From Cycas panzhihuaensis (Eukaryota > Cycadophyta): a stretch of DNA of 64,000 nt. Made by a program: the position numbers and the translations under genes. The stretch covers positions 251,603,741 through 251,667,740 of the forward strand of contig CM041465.1 of assembly GCA_023213395.1 (NCBI GenBank). The letters run 5' to 3'. Positions 22,601 to 33,020 of the stretch are shown piece after piece (position 1 is the first letter of the stretch; each line of letters begins with the position of its first letter). A model generated the notes under the pieces. The model saw nothing but the letters and a program-made list of their open reading frames with translations. It was not told the DNA's origin and did not search any database.

Positions 22601-24889
22601 GCTAATCCTTGGTCGCTTGATGTGCTAGGGTTTCCTCTATGTCTCTTTCTTCATAACATAACTTTGTGTGCTTAAGAGGAAAATTGTGAGCTCCCCTTCC
22701 TCCTCATTGCCCCTACTTTCTATAGTTCTTATAGTTGACATGGATTTTATTTATTCAACTTCTATATTCATCTTTCTAATACACTTTAACACCTGGTTTA
22801 TAGTTTTGTTTTTCGATGAATATAAGAAGGATTTGATGAATGATCTTTTCAAACTATCCTAGGAGACTTCTTGGGCTTTCTCTTGTCTGAGAAACCATTC
22901 CTTATCTAATTTATCCAAGGTATGAAAAAATAAATGCCCCCAATTACTTTTTGGGATGCTTTGAGCCTTCCATGCTCATTTGCATTGATTAATATGTCTA
23001 GCTAGGCATTCTCCTACTAAGAAGGGAGTGATGGATAACTATTTAGGTAGATCAAATCTTAACCAAAGGATGCCTAGATTTCCACCTAGTCATGGAGTAG
23101 GGTTTGGTGGGCCAAATACCACCACTAAGCTTAGCCATGAAGGGTAAGGACAAAGTCCATTATCCATTGAGATTTATCTAAGGTCCAACCATTACTCCAT
23201 GCAACAAATTAGGTGGTTGGTGCCATCTAGCTTTCTAGCTGCAAATGGAGTTACTATTATCTCAATAAAAGGAGCTTCTATCCTATCTTCAAGCGTGGGG
23301 GGTCTATCACTAGGGAAGGATTCTATCAAGGTGGTCTTACATGACATTACCACTTGGGGCCATGATCCCACAAGGTTGTTTTATGGAGTTCTCACTAGGT
23401 GGATGCACCTTGAAAGAGGAAGATGAGGAACTAGAACTAGTTTCCTTAAGGTAGGGTAGGGGTGTGGGGGAAATTCTACTATGGGTTTTGTCCTTAAAGT
23501 AGAAGGGAGGTTGGGGTCTGCAAGAATATTGGCCTGATCTTCTAAACCAAACTAACTTGGGTTAAGGCTAGCGAAAGGGCTAAGGGTAGGAGTAGAATTA
23601 GGGTTAGGAGTAGAAGATAGGGAATTTACTTCCATTTTTACTTGTACCTTGTTCTTAGGGTTTTCTATCAAATAAACATCTACCAAGTATTCATCCATAT
23701 CTTGATTTACTACGCTATTTACTAATTCACTTATTTTATTCCTATCACTAGAATCGATATAATCAAAATTGCTATTTATATTATTCATGTCAATTATAGT
23801 ACATATAGAAAGTAGGTTACAATGAAAAAAGGGGGGTCCCACCTCGTAGGACTCCCTCATCTAATACTTAATTAAATTCTTAACACTTTCCTCATTGGAG
23901 GAACTCTTTGGCTAAAGCTCCCCATAGTAAATTGGTTCTGAAATAGGTGAACATGTTCATTGGCATCTATTGTGTGATCAAAGATAAGTCTCTTAAATTC
24001 CTAGAACCTGCCATCTTTGGAACACTTGGCAGTATCCATTCTCCTTGTGAAAGTGTTGGTGGGGTAACTTGCCCTTTTGGCAATGCAAGTTCTTCTATTG
24101 CTACATTAATTTTGGGTATCTTTAATGGACTTTTCTCTCCACTACTACCTTTTCCGAACAATGAATTTGTAAAGGGTCTCCTCAAATGAATTAGTTCTGG
24201 GTGCCTCAATATCTACATTGTCAACGTGGTTGTGATCAAGAATGACTGCTTAGATCCCTTATTTAGTATATACTCAAACAACTGTCTTGTTAGACAATTC
24301 TCCCAATATGCAAAGGGACCTTCCTTCACCTTCTCCCCATGGTCACTCAAGTCCTTCAAACTAGAGTCTACACTTAATCCTTCCTCCTTCCCTAGGGTTT
24401 CTTTTTTCTCTTCTAAAGTCTTATTTTCTTCCTTCAATTCCTCTTCCTTTGGAATTTCCTCCTCTTCTTTTTTCTGGGCTAAGCATGTTTAATTCAAATG
24501 GGGTAGGTGTTATCACCATTAGATCTCCATGGCCTTCATTTCCTAGTTTTTGAGGTGTTTGGGCACCACTAGCCTCAAACCCTTCAATAGACTCTCTTAG
24601 TCCTATCATTTTTATTGGAACTTAACCTCCTTACCCTTCTTACTTTCCTCTCATTTGACCATTTTATAGCCGTTTGTCTGCCTGACTCTGGTATTCCCTT
24701 AGGTGAAGGTATTTTAGGTGGCTCACCTGTCTTCGAAGGCCATTTTGATGGCATTGGAAGGTCCCCTACTGTCGAGGCTTAGTTATAGCCTACCATCACA
24801 CCAATAGCCAGGATGACTTGGTCTTTGGTCATTATTTGAAAACCCTGACTCTTCTTCACCCTACTAGTGGACTTAGGCAATATAACCAA
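22601..24889 (-). pseudogene. E2 gag and protease region, decayed
   Basis: Several minus-strand frames in series: a lysine/glutamate-rich part (24213-24437, MKEENKTLEEKKETLGKEEG), a basic-proline part (23967-24209, KSPLKIPKINVAIEELALPK) and an Asp-rich part (23552-23860, SVVNQDMDEYLVDVYLI). Position between 5' LTR and RT shows this is gag and protease. Motifs are too weak to place the protease active site or a zinc knuckle with confidence. E2 gag is unlike E0 gag in sequence. Confidence 0.6.
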
Positions 24890-25670
24890 TGTTGACTTCC
24901 CTTTCTACTCCTTAGAAAGTACACTTGTCAAAAATCACTCCCGATAGTCTAACTAGGGCTTGTGTCAACATCCGGGTCACTTACACACATAAGTCCACAA
25001 TATTATAGCAATCGCAACATTATCATCCATCCTGGCATCTTGTATAAATCAAAAGCAAAACATGATACATAATTTCCATTTAACTTGTTATTTCATTAAG
25101 CAATATCAATGTTTGATTACTTTAAATTGTCATATGGCTTCTCATATCCTTGAAAACATAACACAAACTCCAATATTTATTTCTCTACACTACAAAGAAT
25201 GACCCTTAACCAAGTAAGCTCTCATATCCAAAATGGTGAGAAATAACCTTTAAATACCCTATGCGTGCCTTTTGGGGAATGGTTGTGACCACTATTCACA
25301 ATTGTACCCCTTACATAATGCACGCCCTTTCATAATGGTTACACTAACTAATAATTAATTACACTTAGTTATCTCTGTCTCATCCATATGTTTGTAAGGA
25401 CATTTGCCCTTAGCTAATGTCCTACTTGTGTTCTATTTGTTTTGTGCCATGTATTCCTATTCCAAAACTTGTTGTCATGCATGCCTACTCTGAAACATAC
25501 CCTATCATGTGTTTCCCAAGAAGCCTTTCCTATTGATTTATGCCTGAATATCATGTGTCCTCTACTTGAACACTTGTTGGGCTATTTTCTTGCGCTCACC
25601 ATGACCTGTTAGATGACAATTGCTACCATTCCATAGTTTGAATGCATAAGAGCCAGATTTGACCCTAACA
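24890..25670 (-). repeat. E2 5' LTR
   Basis: 781 bases, TGTTGACTTCCC...GACCCTAACA, collinear with 10404-11220 but with deletions totalling about 36 bases. Confidence 0.9.
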
Positions 25671-25834
25671 CCCTCTGCAATGCCCATCTTTATAGCAGTG
25701 TTCCTACACACCAACTACAGGAATGGTGTCTAGGCTTCATTTTTGGACATGAGATGTTGCTACTAGCTATTGCTCCCTGCTAGGCCACATCCTTCTTTCA
25801 GGTGTTCTAGATAACTCCTCTCTAAAAGAGGTAA
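25671..25834 (-). repeat. E3 5' LTR fragment, right part
   Basis: Starts with the CCCTC duplication and matches 6866-7010 (GGAATGGTGTCTA, GATGTTGCTACTAGC, CTCTAAAAGAGGTAA). The match ends abruptly at about 25834, so most of this ~2.95-kb LTR is missing. Confidence 0.75.
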
Positions 25835-26109
25835 TGAAGCACTACCAAATTGAATCTACTTTGTCAAAGCAAAAGAAAATTAAAATGAAAGTTGAATAGG
25901 CAATAATTTCTGTAGACACCAAGTGCCAAATAAATTAGAATTAACCCAAAAATAAAGTTTACATAATGAGTTTAGGGTCTGCCTTAGTTATAGGTGCCAT
26001 TATGGCTCCCTATTAAAAAATCAACTTCAATAATAATATTAATAATAAAATACTGACTTTCTAATATAAAAATCAACTTCTTAATATTTAATAATTTTAG
26101 TATCATTAT
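25835..26109. other. AT-rich spacer, nothing recognised
   Basis: 275 bases with short AAT runs and no coding similarity, lying between the E3 stub and the 3' tail of the minus-strand frame interrupted by E4. Confidence 0.5.
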
Positions 26110-26303
26110 AATACATCATCCTTTAGAGCATACTTTGCCCTCGAAGTATTGTTATTTGCATTTGTAGATCCAAGGCATGTACTTATTGCACGGTGTTATC
26201 TATACTTCTTTAGCTCATCACCTGCTAAGACTGGAATATCATAGGCATTAGGTTCATCTTTATATTGTCTTATTGAGGCAACATGTATGTATCCTATTTG
26301 TGA
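26110..26303 (-). pseudogene. C-terminal tail of a decayed minus-strand frame cut by E4
   Basis: Minus-strand reading gives IGYIHVASIRQYKDEPNAYD and PVLAGDELKKY, then TSRAKYALKDDVL before stops. It continues from 37376 upward: joined at the TAGTT duplication the frame passes from VEAYTKVVLKKEL into the segment above without a break. I do not recognise the protein. It may be the end of the DUF4283-type frame at 38.7-39.6 kb or of a gypsy polyprotein. Confidence 0.55.
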
Positions 26304-26308
26304 TAGTT
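26304..26308. other. E4 target-site duplication, left copy (TAGTT)
   Basis: TAGTT here and at 37371-37375, perfect, immediately outside equal 245-base LTRs. Confidence 0.95.
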
Positions 26309-26553
26309 TGTTATGAACCTCTTAAGGGGTTAACTAATTGATTATTAAATGAAAGGGTGTTTTGTGAATAGTTGTGACCTTTAAGTGAAAGGGCCTATTA
26401 TACATACAGATATGGCTTCCAATATTTTGTAAAACATCATTCATTTTTATCAATCAATACTAATTGGTCTTTTGAATGCAATTCACCTTTAAACGTACTT
26501 GTGCTCTTTGGAATTTGTTAATTGTGCTCCAATTACGAAAAAGTTCCATAATA
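26309..26553 (+). repeat. E4 5' LTR
   Basis: 245 bases, TGTTATGAACCTC...CCATAATA. The terminal CA has become TA and the TATA box seen in the 3' LTR reads TACAGATA here. Confidence 0.95.
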
Positions 26554-26555
26554 GG

Positions 26556-26565
26556 TGGTATCAAA
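26556..26565 (+). other. E4 primer-binding site, left half
   Basis: TGGTATCAAA just after the LTR. The other half (TAAGAGTAGCC) lies at 32103, beyond copia F. Both junction pentamers are one change from TCAGA, so the uninterrupted site was TGGTATCAGAG. Confidence 0.8.
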
Positions 26566-26752
26566 TGTTAGAACATAATGTCTAATCCTTTTGTATATTA
26601 ATGACACATGTCAATAACATGTGTCATTATGCTCTGTATCAGTTACAAAGTAGTTCCAGAGGGTTATAAACCCTAATTGTATATATTTACTCTTATACTC
26701 TCAATAAGATCATCAAGTATTCTTCATCTACCATTGTAGCATCAATCTTACA
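26566..26752 (+). repeat. Copia F 5' LTR
   Basis: 187 bases, TGTTAGAACATAATG...TCTTACA. The two G-boxes of the 3' LTR are CACATG (26605-26610) and CATGTG (26618-26623) here. Confidence 0.95.
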
Positions 26753-26764
26753 TGGTATCAGAGC
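26753..26764 (+). other. Copia F primer-binding site
   Basis: TGGTATCAGAGC, an exact tRNA-iMet match directly after the LTR. Confidence 0.95.
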
Positions 26765-27868
26765 CATTTTAGGTCTAGATCTTGTCTAGAGAAGCATTTC
26801 CGTATGATTGTACGGACACGTCCGTACACCATTAAGGTCAAAAAAAAAATTGTCTCAGAATTTGATGAAATTTCACCTGGAGGGGTGCCTCGACCTTCTC
26901 TTCACTTTTCTCCAAAGGACTGAACTCAAATTTTGTCATTTTGATGCCCTAAATACTGCCCAAAGCCGTATGGCCACCATTGAAGATTTTTGCTCATTTC
27001 TCACTATACGGATGCCTATACTAGGAAAACCTAGTATCAGTAGAAAGCCCTCGACATAAGCTTTCCATTGACATATGACTTGAAGGCCTTCTCCTTCAAA
27101 TCCGGAAGAAATCAACAAAATCGTGAAAAAATCCGAGCCACCCATTGGAGTTTCGTCTGGCTTCTCCTCACTGAGAGGTCCATTCAAAAAAATAGTTGCA
27201 AATTGGGAATCTACACATCAAGGCTGTCCTTTTGACACCTCTTTCAAAGCATTTTGAGAAAGTTGATTTTTTGACTCATTATTATACAATACCGCCACCT
27301 GTACAACTGTCAGCAATAGTTTTTAATCTCAGGAAAGCTCTCAAAAAACCTCCTTGCTGCATTTTCTTGTTTTGTTTGAGTATTCTAGTCTCTTTCATTC
27401 CTTAAAAAATTATATATTAAAAAGAGAGATACATTTGTTGCACTTGCCTTCTTCTTCTCCCACGGGTAGATAACACTGCTTGGCATCTACCCGTTCCCAG
27501 CCTTAAAGACCCTGTTATAGGGGTCTATAAAAATCTTGTTGGATCTATTGTTCTTAGCTAACCACGTTGGGAGTTTGAAACCGTCATATGAAGTGAGGGG
27601 AACCGAAAGGACCCAATACCTGGGCCTCAGATAGAATTCACTCATGGATTTGAGCCTCCATGTATCGAAAGGTATCTAGGAGGACCATATAGGACCTTAA
27701 GCCCAACCTAAATTAGGGAGCCCGACTGACCGCTGAAGCCTCATAGTGCAATGGTTAGCGGTTAGCACCATGAAGCTACCTGTCTCGAATCTCCATTGGA
27801 GGTTTATCGACAGGCCTACAAGTCCATGTAATCCCGTGTCTAGACTTGATAGAATTACTCACCTTCTC
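26765..27868 (+). other. Copia F leader with tRNA-like promoter boxes
   Basis: 1.1 kb before the gag ATG with no coding similarity. Near its end, TAGTGCAATGG (27744-27754) resembles a pol III A box and GTCTCGAATCT (27782-27792) a B box (8 of 11 to GGTTCGANTCC). The gap is shorter than in a normal tRNA, and no acceptor stem forms. Confidence 0.4.
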
Positions 27869-28700
27869 ATGGCTTCCTCTCTTCGACTTTCCGAGTCTGA
27901 AAAACTCACTGGTGATAACTATGAATCATGGAAGACCAAGATGAGATCCATACTAGTGGCTTAAGGTGCATGGGACCAGATGGAGAGCATCAAACCTGAG
28001 CCTACAGATGCTGCTGAAAAGAAGGTGCACATGGAACAAAAAGGTCTTGCACTTGCCTCCATAACTCCGATTCTGCACTCCATCTTACCTCACATAGTCG
28101 GCGCCACCGCTCCTCATGAAGCCTGGACCACATTGAAGACCTTGTATGCCCAGAAAAACATAGCTCGTGTCATGGAACTCAAAAGCCAAATGGCTACCCT
28201 AAGGATGTCTGAATTGGAAAACTTCGACTCCTTTCTTGGACGATTCAAGCTACTTCATGAAAACCTGATGTCAGTTGGACTGAGTTATTCAAATGGTGAC
28301 CTCATTGATCTTATTATACACAAACTTCCTGCTCGATTCTGGAACTTTATTACATCTTACAAGTTGACGGCAGAAATTGCATAACCCTCATTCACTACTG
28401 TTTGTGGCCAACTTCTACATCATGATTAGACTGAAACCAATCTGAAAAACGAGTTAGAAAATGCATTTTCATCCAGAGTGAGTATACGAGGCAAGGGCAC
28501 CACCAATAGAGGTGTTTTTTGTGGATCAGACCAAGGGAGAAGACGACCCACAAACTATATTCCTGGTAGAGGACCATCTTCTCCTCGCACTCACCCCATC
28601 CAATACTCAGGAGGATGACTTGGTCACCAAATCATCTGCTATTATTGTGGAAAAACGGGTCACTACACCACCAACTGTCGTCACCACAAAGCTGACATGG
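27869..28700 (+). pseudogene. Copia F gag, lightly decayed
   Basis: The ATG at 27869 opens MASSLRLSESEKLTGDNYES, a typical copia gag start (L-x-G-x-N-Y-x-x-W). The UBN2-type core is at 27980-28384 with ARVMELKSQMATLRMSELEN. A zinc knuckle CYYCGKTGHYTTNC at about 28638-28679 keeps all C-C-H-C ligands. Interruptions are an in-frame TAA near 27962, a TAA near 28382, and further stops and shifts around 28428 and 28600. The start is chosen because it is the first ATG in frame with the N-terminal motif. Confidence 0.9.
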
Positions 28701-31700
28701 AAAGGGGGATCATAGCTTCAGGTAGCTACTCAGGACAACTTGACAGAAAGGAGTCAATTGAAGAAGAAGAGACTGCGTTTGTAATAGCTCTTTCCTTAGC
28801 AGTAAAGAACAAAAATCATGATGATTAGTTTATAGACTCTGGAGCTTCTAGATACATGATCCACAGGCGAGCTTGGTTCAACAGTATAAGCCCTTATCAA
28901 AATTGTAGCTCAGTCGAACTTGGAGATGAAACCACCCATCCAATACAAGGACATGGAACAATGCCTATTACCTTGCCAGATGGAAACACTGAAAAAGTTG
29001 GCTGTGTGCTCTATGTACCAGGGATGACAAAAAACCTGTTATCTATATCTCAGCTGATAGATAACAAGCTCCAAGTCCTATTTGATGGTGATGGATGTGT
29101 TATTTTTGATAAATACAAAGGGAACAAAGTAATTGGTGAGGGCATTAAAACCAATGGATTGTACAAATTTCTTGCCACACCAGTTCACACTGCCCTTCAT
29201 GTAACTAAAAATGATGATAATGGAAAACTTTGGCATTTGCGCTATGGTCATTTGTCTTATGATGCTTTATCCTTATTAAGCAAACATGATATGGTGCATG
29301 GACTTCCATGGATAAAAAAATCCAACTCTATTTATAACACATGCATGATGTGCAAACAACATAAACTGCAATTCTCTACCAGCACTACCAGGGCACATTG
29401 CAAATTGCAACTAATTCATAGTGATCTCTGCGGTCCATTCACTCCCCCATCCTTGCAAGGGGCGCGCTACTATTTGACTTTCATAAACGATTGCACCAGA
29501 AAGATCTAGATATATTTTCTTAACTTAAAATTTGATGTATTTGACACCTTTCTTAAATTCAAAGTCAAAGTTGGAAAAGAAAGTGAATGTAACATTAAAT
29601 GCTTGAGGACCGATAATGGTGGGGAATTCACATCCAATGAATTCACACAATATTGCAAGAAAAATGGTATACAAAGATAATTTACAACTCCCTACACTCC
29701 ACAATCCAATGGAATGGCTGAGAGGAAAATAGGACCATAACAGAGATGACTCGTTCCTTGCTAAAATAAAAAGGGGTAAGCAACAAATATTGGGTCAAGC
29801 AAATAATCTGACTATATACCTTCTCAACAAAAGTCCAACTAAAGCTCTGGAGAACATAACCCCTAAAGAAGCGTGGTTGGGTCAGAAACTAGATGTCTCA
29901 TACCTTCGAGTCTTTGGATCAACTGTCTACATGCACATTCCTACTGAAAAGAGAGAGAAATTAGATGATAAAAGTAAAAGATGCATTCTTGTGGGATACA
30001 GTGAAGTATCCAAAGCATATCGATGCCTAGATCCTCAAACCAACAAGATCTATCCTAGTAGGGATGTGCACTTTGATGAATCAACTGATGAAGAGTAGGT
30101 TGATGGGAAAATTGTACCTACTCAATCAGTTGACATCATCGTACGAAGTTGGACTCAATCTCACTCTGAGATAGATCAAGGTGAACAATAAGGAACAAAA
30201 AGTGCACCACCACTGGTTGTCACTACAAGTGTCTTTGATGAAGGATCACACTTATCTGAACAAAACAAGGCTGTCAACAACTCAATTCAACTGCAAAATC
30301 CCTCACAAAAAAGGTGCCAAAATGGTACTTGAAAACAATAGAGGAATCTAGAGTAAATCTAGATCTCATTCAAGAAAGGAAAATAAGCAGAAGTCAAACG
30401 CATCATGGACTCGCTGCTTAACATGATATATCATATCAATAAGCCCAAAATGATCCTCATTGGAAAGAAGCAATGAATGAAGAAATGGAATCAATCTACA
30501 GTAATAAAACCTGGGAACTTAGTACTCCTCCTCAAGGAAAACCCATCATTGGATGTAGATGGTTGTATAAAATCAAAGAAAAATCTGATGGATCAATTGA
30601 GAAATATAATGCCCGACTTGTTGCAAAAGGCTATTCTCAAACTCAAGGAATATATTATGATGCCCTAGCTGCACAAAATAATTGGCTAATGTATCAAATG
30701 GATGTCAAAGGAGCCTTTCTCAATGGAGATCTTCATGAGGAAGTATATATGGAACAACCACCAGGATACGTCACACAAGGATAGGAACACCTTGTCTGCA
30801 AACTTAACAAGGCTCTTTATGGACTAAAACAGGCTCCTAGGGCTTGGTATGCAAAGATGGACTCCTACCTGCAAAGTCTTGGAATGAAGCAATCGTGTCG
30901 ACTGCCTTTATATTCACACTGACAAGAATGACAAAGTCACCATTCTTGTACCGTATGTAGATGATCTGATACTCACCAGTAGTAACACCAAGTAGATCAA
31001 CTCTTTGTGACTTCAATTGTCCAAAACCTTCAAAATGATAGATCTGGGGAAAATCCACTACTACCTAGGAATAGAAATTCATAAGCTAAAGGGTGGAATC
31101 TTCATACATTAAAGTAAGTATGCGGCACACATATTAGAAGACTTTGGTATGACGGACTGCAAACCATCTCTCACACCCATGTGCTCTAGAACCAAGCTCA
31201 CTACTGATCTTGATGGGGAACCAGTAAATGAAACTCATTACAAAAAACTAGTTGGAAATCTCGTATATCTCACTTCAACTAGACCAAACATTGCAATTGC
31301 AGTAGGTTTAATCTCAAGGTACATGTCTGCCCCAAAGGTATCACATTGGAAAGTAGCCAAGCATATTCTTCGTTACCTGTAAGGATTAAAGACATATGGT
31401 ATTTACTATAGTAATCAAGGATCAAATCTATTAACCGGGTACGTAGACTCGGACTGGGCAAGAGACATTGACAGTAAAAAAATCTACCTTTGGATATTGT
31501 TTCGACCTAGAAAATAGTATTGTATCTTGGAGAACGAAGAAACAATCCACTATATCATTATCTACATCCGAAGCAGAATATGAGGCAGCAGTTCAATCCT
31601 CCTCTGAGGCTATCTGGCTAAGATGTCTTTTGGATGAACTACAGTTTTCTCAAAAGGCTGCAATCGTAATCAACTGTAACAATTAGAGCACCATTCGAAT

Positions 31701-31890
31701 GATGAAGAACCCAGTTTTTCATGCCCAAACGAAAGATATTGAATTTTATCATCACTTCATCCGAGAGAAAGTAGACAAAGGGGAAGTTAAATTGTCCTAT
31801 TGTCCAAGTTCAGAACAATTAGCTAATATCTTCACAAAACCTCTTCGTAAGGAGAGTTCATGTACCTCAGAGATAAGATCGGTATGAAGG
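28701..31890 (+). pseudogene. Copia F pol (protease, integrase, RT, RNase H), decayed
   Basis: The protease motif FIDSGASRYM near 28828 keeps D-S-G-A. The integrase zinc finger has WHLRYGHLSY and CMMCKQH (29229-29360). Core Asp residues are in HSDLCGPF near 29418 and RTDNGGEF near 29607, with the Glu in NGMAERK near 29706. RT carries [13 protein letters not shown] near 30690, [11 protein letters not shown] near 30810 and YVDD near 30954. RNase H reads SEAEYEAAVQSSSEAIWL near 31570 and ends IFTKPLRKE near 31835. All catalytic residues listed are intact; about a dozen stops or shifts disable the frame. This is the best preserved copia here. Confidence 0.95.
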
Positions 31891-31904
31891 AAAAGGACAT
31901 GACA

Positions 31905-31915
31905 TTAAGAGGGGA
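31905..31915 (+). other. Copia F polypurine tract
   Basis: TTAAGAGGGGA directly before TGTTAGAATATAATG of the 3' LTR. Confidence 0.8.
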
Positions 31916-32102
31916 TGTTAGAATATAATGTCTAATCCTTTTGTATATTAATGACACGTGTCAATAACACGTGTCATTATGCTATGTATCGATTACAAAG
32001 TAGTTCCAGAGGGTTATAAACCCTAATTGTATATATATACTCTTATACTCTCAATAAGATCATCAAGTATTCTTCATCTGCCATTGTAGCATCAATCCTA
32101 CA
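31916..32102 (+). repeat. Copia F 3' LTR
   Basis: 187 bases. It contains the palindromic arrangement GACACGTGTC at 31953-31962 and ACACGTGTCA at 31967-31976. Confidence 0.95.
31955..31973 (+). promoter_or_regulatory. Twin CACGTG (G-box/ABRE-like) sites in copia F 3' LTR
   Basis: CACGTG at 31955-31960 and 31968-31973, each followed by TC or TCA, mirror images around CAATAA. CACGTGTC fits the ABRE class bound by plant bZIP factors. Both are destroyed at their CpG in the 5' LTR. Confidence 0.55.
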
Positions 32103-32386
32103 TAAGAGTAGCCTTCCTGCCCTGTGAAAATTTATTTTGAATTTCAATAACATCGTACAATAGTCTATCTCAATGGAATATACTCCAACATTGGCTACAA
32201 ACAACTCCAATCAAACAAGCATTGCTCATGGACTAGCTTAATCTACCACGCTAAGGTTGTGAAAATCGTAACCATAAGTGGGCAACCTTTTACAAGTAAC
32301 TACTATAATATTTACACATAGACAACAAGAGGTAATTTAAGTGGCAATCATAAACATTATGCATACGCATATTGATCATTCACGCC

Positions 32387-32405
32387 AAAAAAAAAAAAAA
32401 AAAAA
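32387..32405. repeat. Poly(A) run, 19 bases
   Basis: Uninterrupted A run after CACGCC. It has no recognisable LINE or SINE body next to it. Confidence 0.9.
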
Positions 32406-32837
32406 TGCAAATATTATTTTATCTATTCATGTGACTTCATAACAAATATGTCATTGCCCAAAGTAATACTCTGCATAATTATAATAGTGTGCATAATATA
32501 AACCAACAAGTCCGTATTAATTCAATGAGCATATTTTGTAAATCAATTCGTCATTCTATGTAATATATATTTTGGTGAAAATATTATAGGGACGCTGTCA
32601 CGGAGATTATTACATAATTAGTTTACCTGAGCTGTAAACCTGTCTCAGCTTATGCAGTATCACCCACACTATTAAATAAGATAAGAGTTATCAATTACAC
32701 CAGCATATAAACTCATACGTGTTGCAAACCGACACCAATATCTCTGCCTGAAACTATATCATTGCATATTCATTTTCATCATATATTCATTATTATAATC
32801 AACATTACATCACCAAATATTTGGCATTATATAATTG

Positions 32838-32839
<2 letters not shown>

Positions 32840-32913
<74 letters not shown>
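32840..32913. repeat. AT microsatellite, about 37 units
   Basis: Uninterrupted alternating AT, the longest simple repeat in the window. Confidence 0.95.
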
Positions 32914-32915
<2 letters not shown>

Positions 32916-33020
32916 TCGCCTCAATAATATACATACACAAGCAAGCATAACGGGTTAATGCATAAGTTTACAATACACAGGTGGATACTGTGAAAGTGCT
33001 TGTAAGTTTGAGTAAAAGAA

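Larger units (their letters stand above)
10404..25670 (-). mobile_element. Gypsy element E2, full-length but decayed, containing E1
   Basis: Two LTRs (10404-11220 and 24890-25670) starting TGTTGACTTCCC and ending CC/TTAACA, a CCCTC duplication, and minus-strand gag, RT, RNase H and integrase in gypsy order. About 9 kb remains once the 6.26-kb copia E1 insertion is removed. The sequence after the 5' LTR on the minus strand (TTGGTTATATTGCC) is not the initiator-Met primer site, so the primer tRNA is unclear. Confidence 0.9.
26566..32102 (+). mobile_element. Copia element F, complete, youngest datable insertion
   Basis: 5.54 kb, 187-base LTRs with about 9 differences, a primer site, leader, gag-pol in copia order and a polypurine tract. 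It is inserted in the E4 primer site. The target duplication (TCAAA 26561-26565, TAAGA 32103-32107) has one change on each side from TCAGA. Confidence 0.95.
32103..33020 (+). other. E4 leader
   Basis: This opens with the right half of the E4 primer site. A short frame from 32172 reads MEYTPTLATNNSNQTSIAHG before a stop and resembles nothing known. The stretch holds a 19-A run (32387-32405) and a long AT microsatellite (32840-32913). No gag or pol similarity is seen. Confidence 0.5.

Noticed and set aside
24226-24492. Ser-rich plus-strand frame
   Set aside because: Antisense shadow of the Lys/Glu-rich E2 gag frame on the minus strand.
27735-27810. Functional tRNA gene
   Set aside because: The A and B boxes are imperfect, their spacing is short, and no acceptor or anticodon stem can be formed.
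32387-32405. Poly(A) run as the tail of a retroposed cDNA or LINE
   Set aside because: It lies upstream, not downstream, of the BRCT segment, and no LINE or SINE body or duplication adjoins it.
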